28,460 nt of DNA from Rhizophagus sp. LPA8_4_AMF (GCA_021464525.1 JADRCO010000673.1:1-28460), one strand, 5' to 3'; shown: positions 9,695-20,180, numbered from the stretch's first letter. Numbers and translations are program-made. Notes: generated by a model not told the origin, from the letters alone.

Positions 9695-10810
9695 TTTCAG
9701 TCCTTCAAAGAAGTTGGGATCCTGTAAATCCTGCAAAAAGTAACCGAAAAGTTAGTATCATTTCGTTAAAAAACCTAAACAATAAGAAGATACAGTATAA
9801 AATTTTCAAAGTCATACCTAATTTCAAAAGAAAAAAATATACCTTCAAACTACAAAATGGCGTCCAAGTCCAGGAAGCTGACCTACTGTAAGAAAAAGCG
9901 AAAAAAAATGCGAAATGTCAATTCGTGTTCGTTTTAACAAAAGAACTAAAAATTAAAAAAAGTTTAAAGTGCTTACCTTCAATATAATCCATCCAATTTT
10001 GATTTAAGTCTTAAAGTGGCAAATGAAATGAATGGTAATAGAACATTTTCTTAAAAATAAAAAGTAAATATCTATAAAAAAATTGATCAAAGTTAACGAA
10101 CTTACCAATCAAGATTTCGAAATCCTAAAACCTAAAAAAAAGAACTAACGAAAAGTAATAAACATTTCGTTAAAAAAATTAAAGAAAAAAATAAATCGAT
10201 TAGATTGTACCTTTGAAACTAAAGTCTAGAACTTATATTCCAATATGGGTGACCAGGAATCTACAAAAAACAAAAATGAAGATGTAAGTTAACGTTTGGT
10301 TATAGCGTCCTAAATAGAATTTCGAAGGTTTATCTTTGAAATAGGAATCCAGTACCTGTTTCGGCTTCCTTCGTAAAGGTTTATCCCACTAACCTCACTA
10401 AATCCAACATCTGAAACCTAAAAAAAAGAATGAAGCGTCAATTACTAACATTTCATATAAAAAAAAATTTATACCTTCGAAATCTTGCATAAACTTACTG
10501 TCCAAAGATCGGTCAAAACCTGGAAAAGATGAAACATTAGTCACTAGCGCTACATTAATGTATTAAAAAAGAATACAAATAAAAAAAAGAACTATTTGCT
10601 TCCGATATCGACCGAAATTGTGTAGTTTGAGCGATTTAATTTCATAAAAAAAATTAATTTCGGCTAGATGTTTTTCCAAGTCAGGTTCACCTGTGTTAAT
10701 ATATCTAAAAAAGGTGAATATTTTGAACTATAAAATAATTTAAATTAGTATCTTACCTTAGAACTATATCAAAAATGGGTGAAGTAATGTTTGGTTTATT
10801 CAACATAATT
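9695..10810 (-). other. Array of exon-like blocks with intron-like spacers
   Basis: Read on the minus strand, short blocks are bounded by good fungal acceptor and donor signals. Clearest blocks are 10475-10519 (acceptor CTTTTCCAG, donor GTATAA), 10356-10417 (TTTTTTTTAG, GTACTG), 10211-10260 (TTTTTTGTAG, GTACAA), 9843-9885 (TTCTTACAG, GTATAT) and 9695-9730 (CTTTTTGCAG, GTGAGG). Weaker ones lie near 10106-10131 and at 9977 and 10757, where donors GTAAGC and GTAAGA are plain but acceptors are not. Several blocks end in a TTGAAG-like word before the donor, and two share a CACCCAT...ATA..GTTCTA core. Spacers share an aacatttcgttaaaaaa-like core (9757, 10160, 10449). The blocks are 36-62 nt, of mixed length modulo three, and one contains a stop, so a long protein is unlikely. 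They could be exons of a non-coding transcript or relics of an exon-duplicated gene. Confidence 0.45.
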
Positions 10811-10919
10811 GTATCAGTCTTGTAATCCACTTTAAAGTATCAAAAACGAGCACGTAAAATTACCAAATATGCTTAAATTCTTCTATATTGTTATTTTCTC
10901 TGACTCGCATGAAATACAG

Positions 10920-10929
10920 CAAATAGAAA
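10920..10929 (+). repeat. Left target-site duplication
   Basis: caaatagaaa directly abuts the left inverted repeat of the 221-bp element and is repeated exactly at 11151-11160. Confidence 0.7.
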
Positions 10930-11150
10930 GGATCCAGAAATATACATACAGGGGTAAGGTGCGACAAAAAAAATTTTACTAATAGCCGCACACAATTTTT
11001 CAGGGCCGGAATTATGATAACCTCAGCCAGTATCTAAAAAAGGTAATGATATTTCAGTAGGAATTATCACAAAAGGAAAGATCTACATGATTTTTTTGAT
11101 CAATTATACGCAAATTCAAACCTGACCCTTTTATATATATTTCTGGGTCC
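10930..11150. mobile_element. MULE-like non-autonomous DNA element with TIRs and TSD
   Basis: The first 31 bases (10930-10960, starting ggatccagaaatata) match the reverse complement of the last 31 bases (11120-11150, ending tatttctgggtcc) at 26 of 31 positions. The element is flanked by the perfect 10-base duplication caaatagaaa on both sides. A 9-11-bp duplication is the known signature of Mutator-like (MULE) transposition, so this is best read as a 221-bp non-autonomous MULE-type element. It encodes no protein. The intact duplication suggests a fairly recent insertion, although the repeats themselves differ at five positions. Confidence 0.72.
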
Positions 11151-11160
11151 CAAATAGAAA
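11151..11160 (+). repeat. Right target-site duplication
   Basis: An exact copy of caaatagaaa, the base run that precedes the element at 10920-10929. Confidence 0.7.
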
Positions 11161-12940
11161 TAAATTACGGAAAGGTTTTTTTTTTTGGAAAAAAAAAGAA
11201 TTATTTAACATGTCCATAAGCTATTACTTTGCTAACCAAATTATCCTCACCAAATACACCAGCGGATTTCTCATATCTTATTAAGTAATACAGAAAAATA
11301 AATAATACAAAATTTTATGAAAAATGACAAGAATTACGTGTATCTCGGGACCCTATATTAATAAATTTTTCACTCACGTACAAGATAACTTTACCCATTA
11401 AAGTCGTAATATCAAAAGTTCCAGCGAATAAAATAAGTTAGTTTTTTTTTAGAAAATAAGTCGTATTTAGCATTTTTTGCATAAAAAAATTTTTTTTAAT
11501 TTATATATTTGGAATATTATGACCGTTAATCTGAAGTTCTTTGTTCATAAATTTAACAACAAAAGCAAACCGACACATACTGAAAATAAATTTTATTGTT
11601 ATATAAATCTCTAATTTAAATATAAATTGATTATAATAAAGCAATGGTGTATTTATTTAATAATATATAAAGTAAAAACATGGTTCAACCTTCTTTTTTT
11701 AAAACGCATTTTTATGTAATAATATGTAACATACATTTTTTTTTCAATTATGCGTTTTATAAACATGGGTGATATACGGTATATTCCCGACATTGTATAA
11801 ACATCTACCGCAATTGTTATAATTGTAGATCCGTGTACAATAAATATGGCTGGCAAATCATCATGTGAAATTAACGCAATATTATATTTGATCTCAAGAA
11901 ACTGGTTCGTACATCAATTTCCAAATTAGAGTTTCCGTTTAGCGGGCGGTGAAACATTTCGAATTCTGAAAAAATTAGTTTCGCCCACTTCTTTTGATAA
12001 CTCAAAATTTTATCACATCAGTACTTACGCATATCATTCCTTCAAAATTATTAATTATTGAATTTTACGTAAAATTAATTAATTTGCAAATTTTAATTAT
12101 TACGTACAGTACGTACAGTACTATTTAATAATGTGTAAATAAATAATAAAAAAAAATACGCAAAATAAGGCTTATTTTTACGGCTTATATGATCAGGCGC
12201 TAGTAGTGCGCTAGTGCGTTTGAGTATCAACAAGATAATGATTCGTTAAATCGGTATCAAAATTATTTAATGTATGATCAGTTCAGTTGATCACACTTGC
12301 ATTGCCACCTAATACGCCATATTTCATATGATAAATTTCTTTTATTAGAAAATTTGTTAATTTAAAAAAAATAAAATAAAATAAAAATAAAAATTTCGCG
12401 TCAATATTTTCTTATAAATATGACTACTTTGAATTCAAAATGTTTCCAAAAAAAAGTTAATTGGTTAAATATTTTCCCAATAATAAAATGTCAAAAGAGA
12501 AATGTTCACCAGTTTACCAGATTACCTGCAACTTACTATAAACCGTGACACAACATAAATCATATGAATCTTTACAGTATTATACACTAAAATTCAATAT
12601 TTAAAAAATGAATTTATTATATATCCGTTTATTTAATTAATTACTGGTTAATTTGACTATTCAAGTAATAATTTATCAGAACTTTGTTCGTTAGTTTTAT
12701 CACCATCATCGTAAATAACATCATTCATTCCTATAATCAGTAAAATTGGACTTCAATTACCAAAATAAAACAATTGAACTCAAGAATTAAATATTCCTTT
12801 ATTGTGTAAGTTTCTTATTTTAATTTTATCATTATAATTAATTTCATCTTTAAGTTTTCTTTTGCTCACTTACATTTTATTAATAATTTTTATTAGATAT
12901 TGCCCTAACGGCTTCATAATTGAATACTAAACCCATAATG
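11161..12940. other. Long AT-rich intergenic stretch
   Basis: I see no gene. A T-run followed by an A-run lies near 11177-11200, and a 9-bp direct repeat (two copies of cgtacagta) near 12104-12121. The minus-strand frame at 11653-11856 has no domain or supporting context. Confidence 0.5.
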
Positions 12941-12944
12941 CGGA

Positions 12945-13075
12945 CTACTCTCAGTTTAACCTCAAGCCTCAAGTTCAACCTCAATTAACTCAAGGAATCC
13001 TAAAAATAATCATGGTGCTTATGGACTGGTATATTCACAGGGCGGGTATATTATGGTATTAATATGGAGGAGTTA
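12945..13075 (+). pseudogene. Gln/Pro- and Gly/Tyr-rich coding relic
   Basis: The plus strand near 12960 reads KPQVQPQLTQG, a Gln/Pro pattern. After a frame change it gives NHGAYGLVYSQGGY, a Gly/Tyr/Gln pattern. Both are typical of disordered tails of fungal transcription factors. Stops follow quickly, and no HMG box or other domain is visible upstream. It could be a scrap of a gene like the Gln/Pro-rich HMG gene at 14935-15783. The evidence is short and compositional only. Confidence 0.25.
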
Positions 13076-13135
13076 CTGGGTAGTATTTTAAATTGTATAT
13101 TATGGTATTAATCTGAAGGAAGTATTCTAATTTAA
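13046..13135 (+). repeat. Two-unit tandem duplication of about 51 bp
   Basis: gtatattatggtattaat begins at about 13046 and again at about 13097. It is followed in both units by a similar gaaggagtatt/tctaattt-like tail. The second unit is shorter and diverged. Confidence 0.5.
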
Positions 13136-13423
13136 AAATTATCCTGCATTTTAAAATGAAATTATATTTAGAAGCATATATTGACATTTTTAATACTTCT
13201 ATGGACTCATGATATATAGTGCATTACTGTTATTAGATGATTACGGTAAATTCCGTCAGTGTAATTATCAAATAAGAATATATTAAATTGATAAAATATC
13301 ATTAATTTAGAAAATATTAATTAATAATAATCTAGGGTTAGAATTAGAAATTCTTTCTTAGTTAATATTTTAGAATAATACTTTTAACGTGCAGTTATTC
13401 TCAATTATACAGTATGAATGTAA

Positions 13424-13675
13424 GATGATAATATTGAAATTGAAGAGAAAAAAGAATATATATACAGAATATGGAAGCATGACTTTAGTAATATAGAACA
13501 AGATTTCCTTTCCAAAATATATATCGAATTACAACATAAATTGACCAAGTACACTAATTTTTACGTCAGAGGATTTTTGGAAGCAATTTATTCATCCAAT
13601 GAAAAAAATATTGAAATAACTTACGCACAAGTTGATGCAAAAATCATTGATTTAATCAATACAGTATATTGGTAA
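13424..13675 (+). CDS. 83-codon open frame without ATG, unknown protein
   Basis: An uninterrupted frame runs from just after a TAA to TAA at 13673-13675. It encodes a charged, amphipathic sequence with good protein character, for example EKKEYIYRIWKHDFSNIEQD, FLSKIYIELQHKLTKYTNF and YAQVDAKIIDLINTVYW. There is no ATG near the start. The bases before it (gtaag at 13420-13424) could be a weak splice acceptor, so this may be the last exon of a gene or a truncated relic. An AATAAA word follows about 30 bp after the stop. I recognise no family. The composition is richer than the surrounding non-coding DNA. Confidence 0.35.
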   Translation, partial: DDNIEIEEKKEYIYRIWKHDFSNIEQDFLSKIYIELQHKLTKYTNFYVRGFLEAIYSSNEKNIEITYAQVDAKIIDLINTVYW

Positions 13676-14500
13676 AAAAAAAAGCTTTTTTCAAATAACT
13701 CAATAAAAAAATTTGATAATAATTTCGATTTATCATTATGTAAAATTCTACCATGGAACATTCTCTTTCCTAGAAACAATCGAATCCCGCAAAGGAAATA
13801 CGTGCTTATTTGTATTACTATGTCAAGATTAAATACAGTAGTATGTTCAACATACCGACATGCGAGGGAAAATTCTATTGTTATTAAATATTATTTAATT
13901 ACAAAGTTTTTTTTATTTATAATTCACATCAATAAGATAATGTCCTAGTCATAATTGAACTTAAGTAGATTACTATTTAAAAAAATTATGATTTGCTAAT
14001 TTAAGTTAAAAAAATCATTCGGTATATTGCATAGTAATGATAGTATGTAGGAATGGACTGAATAGAACTAAAAATTTCCTATTAGAAATAAAGAGATATT
14101 TTATTAACTCTACTAACGGTTCCAATAGAAATAGCTTTACCGTTCATCAAACTACCACATACTGTGCTAAAAACTATAAAAGTAAAATATGAAAGTCGGT
14201 ATCAGGTATTAATTATAAATAATAATTCAAATATAAAATATCTCAAATATAAAAAATGTATTTCATGAAATTACAAATAAAAGAAGGACTTTTTTATTTA
14301 GAGTTCACCTGAGGATTAATCTACAAGACTAAATTTTGTTTTAAGATTTCAACCACTACTTACAAAGTGTAAAAAGGCTTTTGAATAAAGTTCAGAGCGG
14401 AAGCGTGATGCTTTGATTGATATATAAAGAAATACCAAAAGATTGGTTGATAAACGTGCTTAAAAAGGAAAAAAGGAAACCAGACGAAAACGAATTTTAT
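13676..14500. other. AT-rich intergenic DNA
   Basis: No gene is supported. An A-run/T-run palindrome around aagctt lies at about 13674-13692, just after the unknown open frame. Confidence 0.45.
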
Positions 14501-14501
14501 T

Positions 14502-14533
14502 GTTAACGTTACGTTAACATTAACGTTAACGTT
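14502..14533. repeat. Clustered gttaac palindromes
   Basis: Within 32 bp the hexamer gttaac occurs three times, separated by gtt/att steps. It includes the perfect 12-bp palindrome aacgttaacgtt at 14522-14533. The cluster is self-complementary and could extrude as a cruciform or serve as a site for a dimeric protein. Its function is unknown. Confidence 0.5.
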
Positions 14534-14934
14534 TCATTCAGTTTATTTATTTCATAATCACCCATCATATTAAATGGTAAGAAAAATTTCAGAAATTAGA
14601 ATTGTTAATTACTATACAATTATGTTATATCATCATTAAACCGTAGTTTTATATTGTATATGCTGATGGTTATGGTACGTTTCACCGATAGAATTGTGGC
14701 GGTATTATTATAAATACGTTGTAGTGCGTGTTGCAAATGATACACAAGGTTAATTCCTTCTAATCATATATCTAATCAATTATTAAAAAAATATTATTAT
14801 ATTATGATAATTACAATTGTCACTAAATCAATAAATAAAATTATAAAATTAAATTTAATGTATTCGAGGAAAGATTGTAACGTTAATATCAAATAATAAA
14901 TAAGAATTTTTACCAGATATTTATTGCGGATGTA

Positions 14935-15783
14935 TTATTCAAGATTATTAAAATAATCGTCATATGATAATGGTGACTGTGGCTGTTCGTGTTCATTATC
15001 TAGAAGTAGCTCTGGCTGTTGTAACAGTAGTGGTTGTGGTATCGGTAAATAAAATTCATCTGAGAGCCAGGATTCATCCAGTTGCAATTGTGATGGTGAT
15101 GGTAATGGTTGTGATTGATTATCTTCATGTGATATGGGTTGGCAATTTACATATTGTTGAGGGAATGGTTGCGGTGGTATTGGAGATAATTGCGGTTGCA
15201 GTTGCGGTTGACGTAGGGTTAGTGTTATTTCTGGTACGCATTGTTCATAGTGTATTGGTAGTTGTTGTGGTTGATAGTGTTGTGGTTGAAAGTGTGACTC
15301 ATCTGGTAGTTGTTGCATTTTCCAGTATTCGTCTGGCTGCAATTGTGGTGAAAATAATGGTTGTGGTTGATAATATTCATATGATTGAGGTTGGTAATAA
15401 ACATGTGGTTGGAGCAATGGTAGTCGTGGTAATAGTAACGGTAATTTCTTTTTTAGTGGTTGTGGTTGTGGTGGCGGTTGCTTCGATCGCGATTTTTGGT
15501 TCCTTAGCTTGAATCTGCGGTTTCCCTCAATCGCTAAAATTTTAAAGAACTCTTTTATTTCTTCGGACTCTTCTTTCCACATATTACTTAATAAATTTTT
15601 AAGTTCACCACTATGATCCTTTTTTTTAAGCAGCGCCAATTCATTTCGTTGATATAAGTTATATGAATTATTGTTGTATCTATCTTGTAATAATTCATCA
15701 AGTTCCATGTTTAACCTACATGGCGGATTTTTCATAATTTTTTGAAATTCTTGATAATATGTAGTTTCTTTAGTTTCTTTCAT
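14935..15783 (-). CDS. Divergent HMG-box protein with Gln/Pro-rich tail
   Basis: Single-exon gene of 282 residues starting at the ATG at 15783-15781. Residues about 39-93 look like a divergent HMG box: NSYNLYQRNELALLKKKDHS corresponds to the first helix, then LKNLLSNMWKEESEEIKEFF with the conserved Trp69 and an acidic turn, then KILAIEGNRRFKL. The usual Pro-Asn-Ala-Phe start is replaced by NNSYNL, so DNA contacts may differ. Residues about 101-270 are dominated by Pro, Gln, Leu and Tyr, with repeated QPQ, YYQPQ and QPLP units; such tails often act as activation or condensate-forming regions. The likely role is a nuclear DNA-binding regulator, related to but distinct from the protein at 3331. 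A 20-base T-run lies 100 bp upstream. The antisense Val-rich frame is a shadow of the repeat codons. Confidence 0.78.
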   Translation of the reverse strand: MKETKETTYYQEFQKIMKNPPCRLNMELDELLQDRYNNNSYNLYQRNELALLKKKDHSGELKNLLSNMWKEESEEIKEFFKILAIEGNRRFKLRNQKSRSKQPPPQPQPLKKKLPLLLPRLPLLQPHVYYQPQSYEYYQPQPLFSPQLQPDEYWKMQQLPDESHFQPQHYQPQQLPIHYEQCVPEITLTLRQPQLQPQLSPIPPQPFPQQYVNCQPISHEDNQSQPLPSPSQLQLDESWLSDEFYLPIPQPLLLQQPELLLDNEHEQPQSPLSYDDYFNNLE

Positions 15784-17000
15784 TATTATTATTTTTTTTT
15801 ATTAAGAATTTTATAAAGATATTTTATTAAGTTAAAGAAATTTTCAAAATGAATAATTGTTTTGATATCGTACTTATATGTATTTTTTTTTTTTTTTTTT
15901 TTAATTTTCATACTAACATAGTAAGAATGTTTTCATAACTAGTATAGAACCCTCTTATTTTAGGGGGTATGAACGAGAGTGGATAGGATTTTAATGACCG
16001 AATATATAGGAAAATTAAATTAAATGCAGATGTAACATCATAAATACTTTTTTTGGATTAAATTTTAATAGGTTGAAATCCGAAATTGCGGTGAATTAAT
16101 TTAAATCATATATATATATAAATTTTTAAACAACGGAATCTTTATCGATAATATAAATTAATATACAATATATACAATATATACAAAAAAGGAGGACTGG
16201 GGTTAGTCTAAGTTTTTTTTATCAATTGATCAAAATAAATACGCTATCCAATAAATTTGTACGAACCTATGTTAACAAATTTTCGATTGATAAAAATAAA
16301 TGTTTTCTTTGTTTAAAGAACCAATCATTTCTTTTGAAAATTTTAGAAGGTTCTACAAAAAAATTTTTTACTAACGCCAAATGATGCATTTTGCGATTTA
16401 AAGCATGATAAATAATAATGCGCTTAACCCTATATTGGTCTTTATGAACTTGGCATTTTCGGGATTCCGGAGGAAAAAAAGAATTTAACAAAAACGTAAA
16501 GAACTAGTCATTTCTCACAAAGTTTGGTGTTTCTGATGGTCTTACAAAATTATTAATTAGCCCTTTTTTTAAAAAAAAATCCTGTATTTTCAAACAAATT
16601 GGGATATATTTGATTTAGCTGCATTTCACTGTGGAAAAAAAAACTCAAAACTCATACAAATTTATTTACTTTGTTACGTTATACCGTGCATAATCAATAA
16701 ATCTTATTTCTAATTAAGTAGTTCCTGATCTAAAATAATAGCCTTCTTTCTTTTGATATAAATTTATATTATTGAAGAGATTATATATCATGTAAATTTT
16801 TGCCAAAAATAGAAATCATGTTGAATCCAAATTTTGTAAAACTATTCAAAGTATATTATGCACTGCGCCAAAATTATGATAGATTGCGTGTCGTTGAGTC
16901 CAAATTTGAATAGCACAAAAGTATTATTGTTAATAATTGCGAATTACTGTCTCGTTAAAAAATATAAAATATTTAAATAGCCGCAACGTTAATATAAGTA
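15784..17000. other. AT-rich intergenic DNA with a long T-run
   Basis: This holds an uninterrupted run of 20 T at 15883-15902. It is an A-run when read with the upstream region of the minus-strand HMG gene, where poly(dA:dT) may keep nucleosomes away. No other gene is supported; the frame at 16267-16491 on the minus strand has no ATG. Confidence 0.45.
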
Positions 17001-17091
17001 TCATTTCTATGGATTTTTTATTTTTATTTTTCAGATATGAGACAAGAACTGAGGTAACAGATGTAGACAATCATTTCTATGGATTTTTTTT
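17001..17091 (+). repeat. Direct repeat of 20 bp, 70 bp apart
   Basis: tcatttctatggatttttt occurs at 17001 and again at 17071. The DNA between them contains a phrase that looks like an intron end (tttttcag at about 17027-17034). The origin could be slippage or a small insertion; the function is unknown. Confidence 0.5.
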
Positions 17092-17475
17092 ATATTAATG
17101 GGTTCATTATAGGCATCACGTGATTCACGTGTTTGATATGTTGAATTCAACATTAGGAACAATGGACAGATTATGTACCAGATCTAGCCCCTTTTTGTTC
17201 GTACAATTCATCGATTTCATGTAACTGCGAATACCCCAAAAAAATTTTCGTTAAAATATAGAGATATAAGGGCGGACAAAAAAAAAATTTTTAGACCTCC
17301 CATGGTCTGTTTTATAATTTTTTTTATAGTAAAATCTGTATCACGTGACTTTTATATAATGAAAATTGGTTATTATTATTTTAATAACAAAAATTAAAAA
17401 TGATACTGTACATAACCACATTAATATTTGCACGAAACCCACTTTTCTCACTAAAAGTCTAACTCTTTTAAATTC

Positions 17476-19003
17476 TTATAACTTTCAAATAGACACCACA
17501 TTCGACTTCTAGGAAACACACCCATTCATACATATCTAAAGGGCCTTACAGTCAACGAAATTAAATCACTAAACTTACGTCTGCAGATGGCCGTTATTTA
17601 CTAACATGGAACGAACTCAAAGAAGCATGTGGCAATAATTTTAAAAGGAAAATACCTTCGTGGTTCCTCCGTCTTGAACAAGACTACATATTAAGCAATC
17701 ACCGAAGATTAATCGAACCCATCAAAGATCCACCTGTTATTAAATTCAAAATTATTTAAATCTTCAAAAATTGTGGTATCACCTCATTTACATCATCCAA
17801 AACAAGAATTGATTTGTCATTGGAGCGGTACTCAACATAACATTATTTTGAAACCGATCGCACAAGAATCATCATCCACGATTTCCATAACGTATAACGA
17901 GCACTTCATTACCGAACATCAAGACATACACCTTACGCCCAAAAGACAACAATTAATTTTAACAGGATGTGCACAAAGTTCTTATTATCCACACGACCTA
18001 CGGCCACGTTGTGTTATAACTTCACGTACCAACAACTTAATAAAGTTTACCAACAAGAAATCTACTCAACACCAATATTTCAAAAACATTAATAAAACCA
18101 ATTACTATATCGCATGTAAACCTTTATACAGCCTGAAATACATTGGTTCCTATAAATATAATCAACAACATCAACTTTCACTACCTCCACATCATTACCC
18201 GACGACAACACCGCTAGCCGCTGATACACTGCTTAAAGCCGTTATCTCACAAATCAATGATTCATTGCTTTGTGCTGATACTATAAAAAAATCTCAATTA
18301 ATCAACATTGCTAATTCTTTTCATCGGAGATCAAATTATATTTTTTATACAGATGGCTCAGTACTTAACTTGGGAACGCAACAATGCTCTTCAGGCTTTG
18401 GATGGCTTGGAACTATGAAATATTCGAACAAATCTGAATTCAAAGGAAGCACTGTATTCTTACCTTCGTCGACAAAAGCTGAAGCTATGGCTTTGTTAAC
18501 TGCAATCATCACTTTACCAAACAATAGTAAGAAATTCAATTATCTCATTACGAAAAGTTAAAGCACATTCGCATGATATTAATAACGACAGAGCTGATGC
18601 CCTATCTAAAACAAGAAATTTCATCACAGATCCTATTATAGTTAATCACAGATTTTTTCGCGATATCTCTCTTGGGCACATCAAATGGAACGACATATAC
18701 ATCATTGACAAGAACATACGTACATGGGCAAATATTCCCATCCAAGCACGAATATTTAACAGTTTCCTTAACAACAATTCGTTGACACCGCTCATTATTT
18801 TATCAAAACCGGGAGATCAATTGGTTCCCTTACTTCATTATGGATTAATCACAGCCCGTTTGACATTCCGACATGTGAAAGGTATCGAATTACAAGGTCG
18901 AAAAACCAAAAAGAGTAACTGTATTTTTCCAACAGCAGATATTTTACAACGCAACTATTTTAAGATAAATATTATAATTTATAATTTTATAAGATTTAAT
19001 TAG
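17476..19003 (+). mobile_element. Broken LINE-type retrotransposon end with RNase H
   Basis: At least four reading frames, in order, carry parts of one protein. From about 17500 the frame gives GNTPIHTYLKGLTVNEIKSL. From 17586 to a stop at 17757 it gives DGRYLLTWNELKEACGNNF and WFLRLEQDYILSNHRR. From about 17745 to 18547 it carries the start of an RNase H domain, with FYTDGS at 18343-18360 (catalytic Asp) and STKAEA (catalytic Glu) about 40 residues later. From 18548 to the stop at 19001 it carries the RNase H end, KVKAHSHDINNDRADALSK, plus the typical C-terminal extension. The segment between STKAEA and KVKAHS is too short and lacks the expected TDSQ block, so an internal deletion removed the third catalytic acid. 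The reverse transcriptase and endonuclease are missing. This is a dead 5'-truncated copy of a family common in Rhizophagus-like genomes. Confidence 0.82.
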
Positions 19004-19289
19004 TTATAAAACGAAGTAATATTTTAACACTTCATGACTATTTCGTTAATATAACATGCAGTTATATAATCAATAATTTGCAGCAAATTTATGATGATCA
19101 CTTGATTGTTAGGTGGCAAAACACCAAGATGTCTGTAAAATCCTTTTTATAATAAAATGCGTCCAATTACTAAAAGTGATGCTAAGAATTTAAAGTATTG
19201 TGAGCAGTTGTAAAAAGAGCATCATTAAGAAAAAAAGTTTTTTTTTGTTTAAAGTTTCGGATTGAACTTACCAAGGGAATAGAAGTTCA

Positions 19290-19475
19290 GTTAAAAAAAA
19301 AAAATACAAAACGATTAAAAAAAATACAAAAGACGAATTTTTTTTAAGAAAAAATACAAAATATCAAACGTTTTTTAAGAAAAAATGCAAATACCGAAAA
19401 AAAATAAAAAAAATCAAATTTTTTTAAAAAAAGATATAAAAAGATATAAAAAAAAGAAAACAAATTTCAAAGTAA
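19290..19475. repeat. A-rich low-complexity repeat
   Basis: Loose repeats of aaaaaatacaaaa separated by runs such as ttttttttaag give a periodic A/T pattern. It lies after the retrotransposon remnant and before the 192-bp tandem units. A decayed poly(A)-type tail or a simple-sequence expansion are both possible. No gene is present. Confidence 0.45.
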
Positions 19476-19564
19476 CCTTCGAAATTACCTTTGAAATTTT
19501 GCACAATATGTAACATCCGGTGTAAAAATTCAATGATTATCCCGGGTAATGTTTACATCCGTTC

Positions 19565-19948
19565 GGTAATTGTTCAATAATCCAGGATGTTACACTAGAT
19601 CTATCCAGGGTAAATCCTGGGGGTGATCACCCTGGATTTTTTATCAGTACGGCGCTTCATATTTTTTATGGTATTAGGACTTACCGGATGCTTGTTAACC
19701 CGAAAGTTACATATTTAAACCTGATCGGCGCCAAGAACGATCATGAGATGTGTTCAGGTAATTGTTCAATAATCCAGGATGTTATCTTAGATCTATCCAG
19801 GGTAAATCCTGGATGCATCCAGGATGATCACCATGGATTTTTGATCAGTACGGCGCTTCATGTTTTTTATGATATCAGGACTTACCGGATGCTTGTTCAC
19901 CCGAAAGTTACATAATTAACCTGATCTGCGCAAAGAACCGGTCATGGA
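19565..19948 (+). repeat. Two tandem 192-bp units
   Basis: ggtaattgttcaataatcca begins at 19565 and again at 19757, a period of exactly 192 bp. Both units then share ggatgtta, agatctatccagggtaaatc, cagtacggcgcttcat, ggacttaccggatgcttgtt and cccgaaagttacat, with few differences. Because 192 is divisible by three, one open frame stays open across both units and mimics a 75-residue protein; I do not treat it as a gene. Confidence 0.85.
19806..19825. repeat. Perfect 20-bp palindrome in the second unit
   Basis: atcctggatgcatccaggat equals its own reverse complement. The first 192-bp unit has a different arrangement at this place (cctgggggtgatcaccctgg), which also pairs with itself imperfectly. 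Both units therefore keep a self-complementary centre despite different bases. Confidence 0.8.
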
Positions 19949-20180
19949 CTCATGGGATGATCGGGTTCCATTCGAAGTCAAATTGAAAAATTTCAATAGG
20001 GCTATCAGGTATATTTCAGGTACCTGATAACTCTTCATTCGATCAGTGAATGTTTTATATTTGGTTAACTCTGCGGTGTAAAAATTTACCGTCCAATATA
20101 GAAATCGAACGCATATTTTTGTCACACATTGATCGTCCGGTGAAAAATTTTACCCAACTGCCACAATTAGATTTTATTAT

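Larger units (their letters stand above)
19510..20160. mobile_element. Repeat-element region with internal tandem units
   Basis: This is a GC-richer block between AT-rich flanks. Perfect 9-bp inverted words gtaacatcc (19510-19518) and ggatgttac (19584-19592) lie at its left end. The phrase cggtgtaaaaatt recurs near 19518 and 20073, and a variant ccggtgaaaaatttt near 20139. The centre holds two 192-bp units. Such nested direct and inverted words point to a non-autonomous repeat family, but I could not define matching outer ends or a target-site duplication. Confidence 0.45.

Noticed and set aside
14964-15512. Val-rich 182-residue frame on the plus strand
   Set aside because: It is the antisense of the Gln/Pro-rich codons of the minus-strand HMG gene.
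16267-16491. Polar minus-strand frame with PPESRKCQVHKDQ-like sequence
   Set aside because: It has no ATG at its start and no domain, and I could not find exon signals; possibly a relic but not supportable.
19688-19915. 75-residue open frame starting and ending with the same MLV(N/H)PKVT phrase
   Set aside because: It is created by two 192-bp tandem units; a period divisible by three keeps the frame open. No domain and no independent coding sign.
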